Shown in pieces: positions 7,496-9,465 of a DNA stretch of 9,465 nucleotides. Below the pieces are notes generated by a model. It did no database searches. It was not told where the DNA came from and saw nothing but the letters and a program-made list of their open reading frames with translations. The position numbers and the translations under genes are program-made. This DNA is from an uncultured Clostridia bacterium (GTDB taxonomy: Bacteria > Bacillota_A > Clostridia > TANB77 > CAG-508). The DNA lies in contig CAQOYX010000058.1 of the NCBI GenBank assembly GCA_948852375.1, forward strand, positions 1 to 9,465, in the 5' to 3' direction. Every line of letters begins with the position of its first letter. Within the stretch, counting starts at the first letter, position 1.

Positions 7496-8919
7496 TTAGC
7501 CTATAGATTTTGCCTCACGTTTTGCCTTAGGAAAAGCAATTATTTTACTATTTTTTAAATGTTTTCTAAGTCCTTCAAGTTCTACTTTCATAAATTTATC
7601 TAATACATAGCATATGTTTTTTCAAGTTCTCTCACACTTGTTCCAACTAACTTAGATATTGTTAGTAAACTCATACCAGATTCAATGGCACGTGTTACAA
7701 ATGTATGCTTTGTCATGTGTGTATTACAGCCAGTTACAAGATTTGTTTTAACGCCTGCTTCTCTGCATACTCTTTTAAATATTTGATTTATTTGTGAAGG
7801 TATAATATAAGTTCCATCCTTCTTGCAAAATAATAAATGTTCACAATTATTAGGGTTATTGTTATCAATAATTACTTGTTCTTCTAATATATTAATTAAT
7901 TGTTCTTTATCAAATACATCAAAAGGAATAAAACGAGTAGCACTATTATTTGATTTTATATTTTTTCTTCCTGTTTTAGTAGTTGCACCCATAACAATTT
8001 TTCTTTCTTTATTTTTTATAAGTGTCCTTTCTATAATAACTCTTTCTAGTTCCCAGTCAATATGCTTTGTATATTCTAAGCCTCCCAATTCTCCACATCT
8101 TGCACCTATCAAAAAAGCTGTTCTTATTAAGTTTTTTACTGTTGTATCATCATAAGCAGATTTGCTATCTGTTATTATTGTATGTGTATTTATGTACTGT
8201 AATAATGTTGCCTGTTCTTCTACTTCAAAAGCTATTACTTCTTTTTTTATCTTCTTACTTATTGGCGTATCTATATAATTCATAGGGTTATCTGCAGTAG
8301 TTATTATTTTATCAAGTACAGCTTTTCTAAAAGAAGCATTTACAATATTATAAAGTTTATTAATGTCGCTTTGACTTTTTCCTTCATCTCTTTTTGACCT
8401 TAACAATTTTTTTATATCTTCGCTAGTTGCTTTTTGTATTTTTAAGTTTTCTCCAAGTATTTTTTTAATATACTCTATACTTTCAAGATTTCTACCATAA
8501 GTATTTTCGTTTATATCTCCATTGTTTAATTTTTCATCTTGTATATCAACAGCAATTTGAAATAGGGTAATGGAGCTTTTATCAAGATATGTTCCATTTT
8601 GAATTTTGGCAATAGCTTTATTTTTCTTATCTGTTGCGTTTTTTTGTACTGTATCACTTCCAACTGTCTTTTTCTTTCCTTTTACAGATATTTGAGCAAT
8701 ATTCAACTTTTGGCAATAGAATCTATCACAATATTTCAAACATTCATCTTTGCAGTTTTTACACTTATCACATTTTATATGACCTATTCTATTATTGCAT
8801 GGAGTTCTATCAGTACATTCTCTACAAATGGCACATTCGCCTCTTGTATCAAACTTTTTTCTTTTTACTTTTTGAATAGTAGAGTAAATACTGCCTTCGC
8901 CATTTGCACGTCTTCCCAT
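7496..8919 (-). pseudogene. int: Tyrosine recombinase with Cys-rich N-terminal module, frameshifted after the catalytic Tyr
   Basis: ATG at 8917-8919 has AAAGGAGG at 8926-8933. The N-terminus begins MGRRANGEGSIY, the usual arm-binding start, but then has ten Cys between residues 29 and 69 (29, 32, 35, 41, 50, 53, 56, 60, 64, 69), a probable zinc-binding insertion. The core-binding domain spans about 115-220. The catalytic domain shows R274 in IGARCGELGG, H401-x-x-K404 in HMTKHTF and Y436 in EKTYA. The frame stops at 7600-7602 right after the Tyr. Adding one G between 7608 and 7609 turns the end into TYAHVLDKFMKVELEGLRKH and continues to TAA 7496-7498, about 474 residues, with the usual integrase C-terminal helix. 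The 439-residue form keeps all catalytic residues but lacks that helix, which in this family packs against a neighbouring subunit. Confidence 0.82.
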
Positions 8920-8939
8920 AATGAGCCTCCTTTCTATGT

Positions 8940-9179
8940 CTATATATGACTATTTACAAATTCTCTAGTTTCTTGTGTTTGATAGCACATTAAGTCAAAT
9001 ATTATATTAAGAATTATTTGATTGTCCGTATATCTTGTTATTAATTCTTCTGCGTTTAGGCTTTCCGCTTTAGCTTCTAGCATTTCATCTAGTAATATTC
9101 CAACTACATTTTTCAAGCCTTCCATTTGTCCTAATACTGTTTCGATTCTATCAAAACATTCCGCTTCTAAATTTTCCAT
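8940..9179 (-). CDS. Small helical protein of unknown function, cotranscribed with the second integrase
   Basis: 79 residues, ATG at 9177-9179 with AGGAGG at 9186-9191. It is acidic, rich in Leu, Glu and Ile, with no obvious membrane segment, signal peptide or metal motif, and reads as two or three helices with heptad-like hydrophobic spacing (IETVLGQMEGLKNVVGILLD). It ends 20 bases before the integrase start, and both genes have very similar ribosome-site regions, so they form one operon under the promoter at 9232-9260. A helper or regulator of integration is possible from position alone; I do not recognise the family. Confidence 0.6.
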   Translation of the reverse strand: MENLEAECFDRIETVLGQMEGLKNVVGILLDEMLEAKAESLNAEELITRYTDNQIILNIIFDLMCYQTQETREFVNSHI

Positions 9180-9231
9180 AATAAGCCTCCTAATAAATTA
9201 AATAATTTACTTTATCAATGTATCTGTTTAT

Positions 9232-9260
9232 TTTATAAATTATTTTATTGATTTTGTCAA
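9232..9260 (-). promoter_or_regulatory. Promoter of the small-protein/integrase operon
   Basis: On the minus strand TTGACA (9260-9255), a 17-base spacer and TATAAA (9237-9232) read toward the gene starting at 9179. Confidence 0.7.
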
Positions 9261-9302
9261 TACTTTTTATAAACTTTTTAATTTATGATTTCAATTTGTT
9301 TG

Positions 9303-9331
9303 TTGACAATGTAAAATATTAAGTTTATAAT
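9303..9331 (+). promoter_or_regulatory. Promoter of the XRE repressor gene
   Basis: TTGACA (9303-9308), a 17-base spacer and TATAAT (9326-9331) form a perfect consensus promoter 34 bases before the repressor ATG. The -35 boxes of the two divergent promoters lie in a 7-bp inverted pair, TTGTCAA (9254-9260) and TTGACAA (9303-9309), and the 42 bases between are A/T runs that could hold operators. Confidence 0.75.
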
Positions 9332-9365
9332 ATAAATATATTTTATAGAAGCGGAGGTAATATAT

Positions 9366-9465
9366 ATGGGAATGGCTGAAAAGATTAGAATAGCATTAAT
9401 AAAACGAAACAATATGTCAGAAGCGGAACTCGCAAGAAAATTGGATACAACACCACAAAATTTTA
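9366..9465 (+). CDS. XRE-family helix-turn-helix repressor, N-terminal part (cut by window end)
   Basis: ATG at 9366 follows GGAGG (9353-9357). The 33 visible codons begin MGMAEKIRIALIKRNNMSEA and continue ELARKLDTTPQNF, the first two-and-a-half helices of a Cro/cI-type HTH; M-S-E-A-E-L-A-R-K-L is the usual helix 2. Its place opposite the integrase operon, with facing consensus promoters, suggests it is the master repressor of the second element. Whether it carries a C-terminal protease or dimerisation domain cannot be seen. Confidence 0.75.
   Translation, partial: MGMAEKIRIALIKRNNMSEAELARKLDTTPQNF

Larger units (their letters stand above)
7440..9465. mobile_element. Integrase end of a second integrative element or prophage (approximate, runs off the window)
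   Basis: A leftward tyrosine integrase at the outer edge, a small gene upstream of it and a divergent XRE repressor form the usual lysogeny or ICE-control layout. The attachment site should lie close to the integrase 3' end, so the boundary is placed in 7416-7496. The rest of the element is outside the window, so prophage and ICE cannot be told apart. Confidence 0.55.

Noticed and set aside
8067..8949. Several rightward open frames across the second integrase
   Set aside because: Phe/Leu/Tyr/Ser-rich mirror frames of an AT-rich gene; no ribosome sites or motifs.

Overview
The window is AT-rich, uses TTG and ATG starts with strong AGGAGG-type ribosome binding sites, and its protein families (MobV relaxase, DUF6076-like protein, excisionase/integrase pair, XRE repressor) are typical of low-GC Firmicutes. 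A gut-type clostridial host is the most likely source; the species cannot be named from this sequence. Trp is always TGG in the readable genes, so the standard bacterial code applies.

Layout. (1) 1-1559: a mobilisation module, made of an oriT-like hairpin cluster with a MobV-type nick sequence (TAGTGGG/TTA), the relaxase gene, and a small coupled ORF that is cut off. (2) About 1510-5204: a leftward operon encoding a DUF6076-like zinc-finger protein, a DUF5677-like protein (frameshifted), an AlbA_2/ATPase/winged-helix regulator, and the first ~60 codons of a GDSL/SGNH hydrolase that ends at the junction with the mobilisation module. (3) 5160-7026: a rightward excision/integration module (promoter, ~280-base leader, excisionase, tyrosine integrase, hairpin). 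Its promoter lies back to back with that of the leftward operon, and the two -10 boxes form one palindrome. (4) About 7030-7495: a short island between the 3' ends of two integrase genes, with one zinc-ribbon gene of visibly higher GC. (5) 7496-9465: the start of a second integrative element or prophage, with a leftward operon (79-residue protein, then a tyrosine integrase with a Cys-rich N-terminus) and a divergent XRE-family repressor cut by the window end.

Main result. Every gene that would move DNA is damaged: relaxase (1-nt deletion), excisionase (1-nt insertion), first integrase (in-frame TGA plus a short deletion between its catalytic His and Tyr), second integrase (1-nt deletion just after the catalytic Tyr). 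The DUF5677-like gene also has a 1-nt deletion. In each case a single-base correction restores a full-length reading frame that fits its family. The AlbA_2 regulator, DUF6076-like gene and zinc-ribbon gene are intact. The window therefore looks like two neighbouring integrated elements in decay; because most lesions are single-base indels, consensus error in the assembly must also be excluded.

No CRISPR array, rRNA or complete tRNA was seen.
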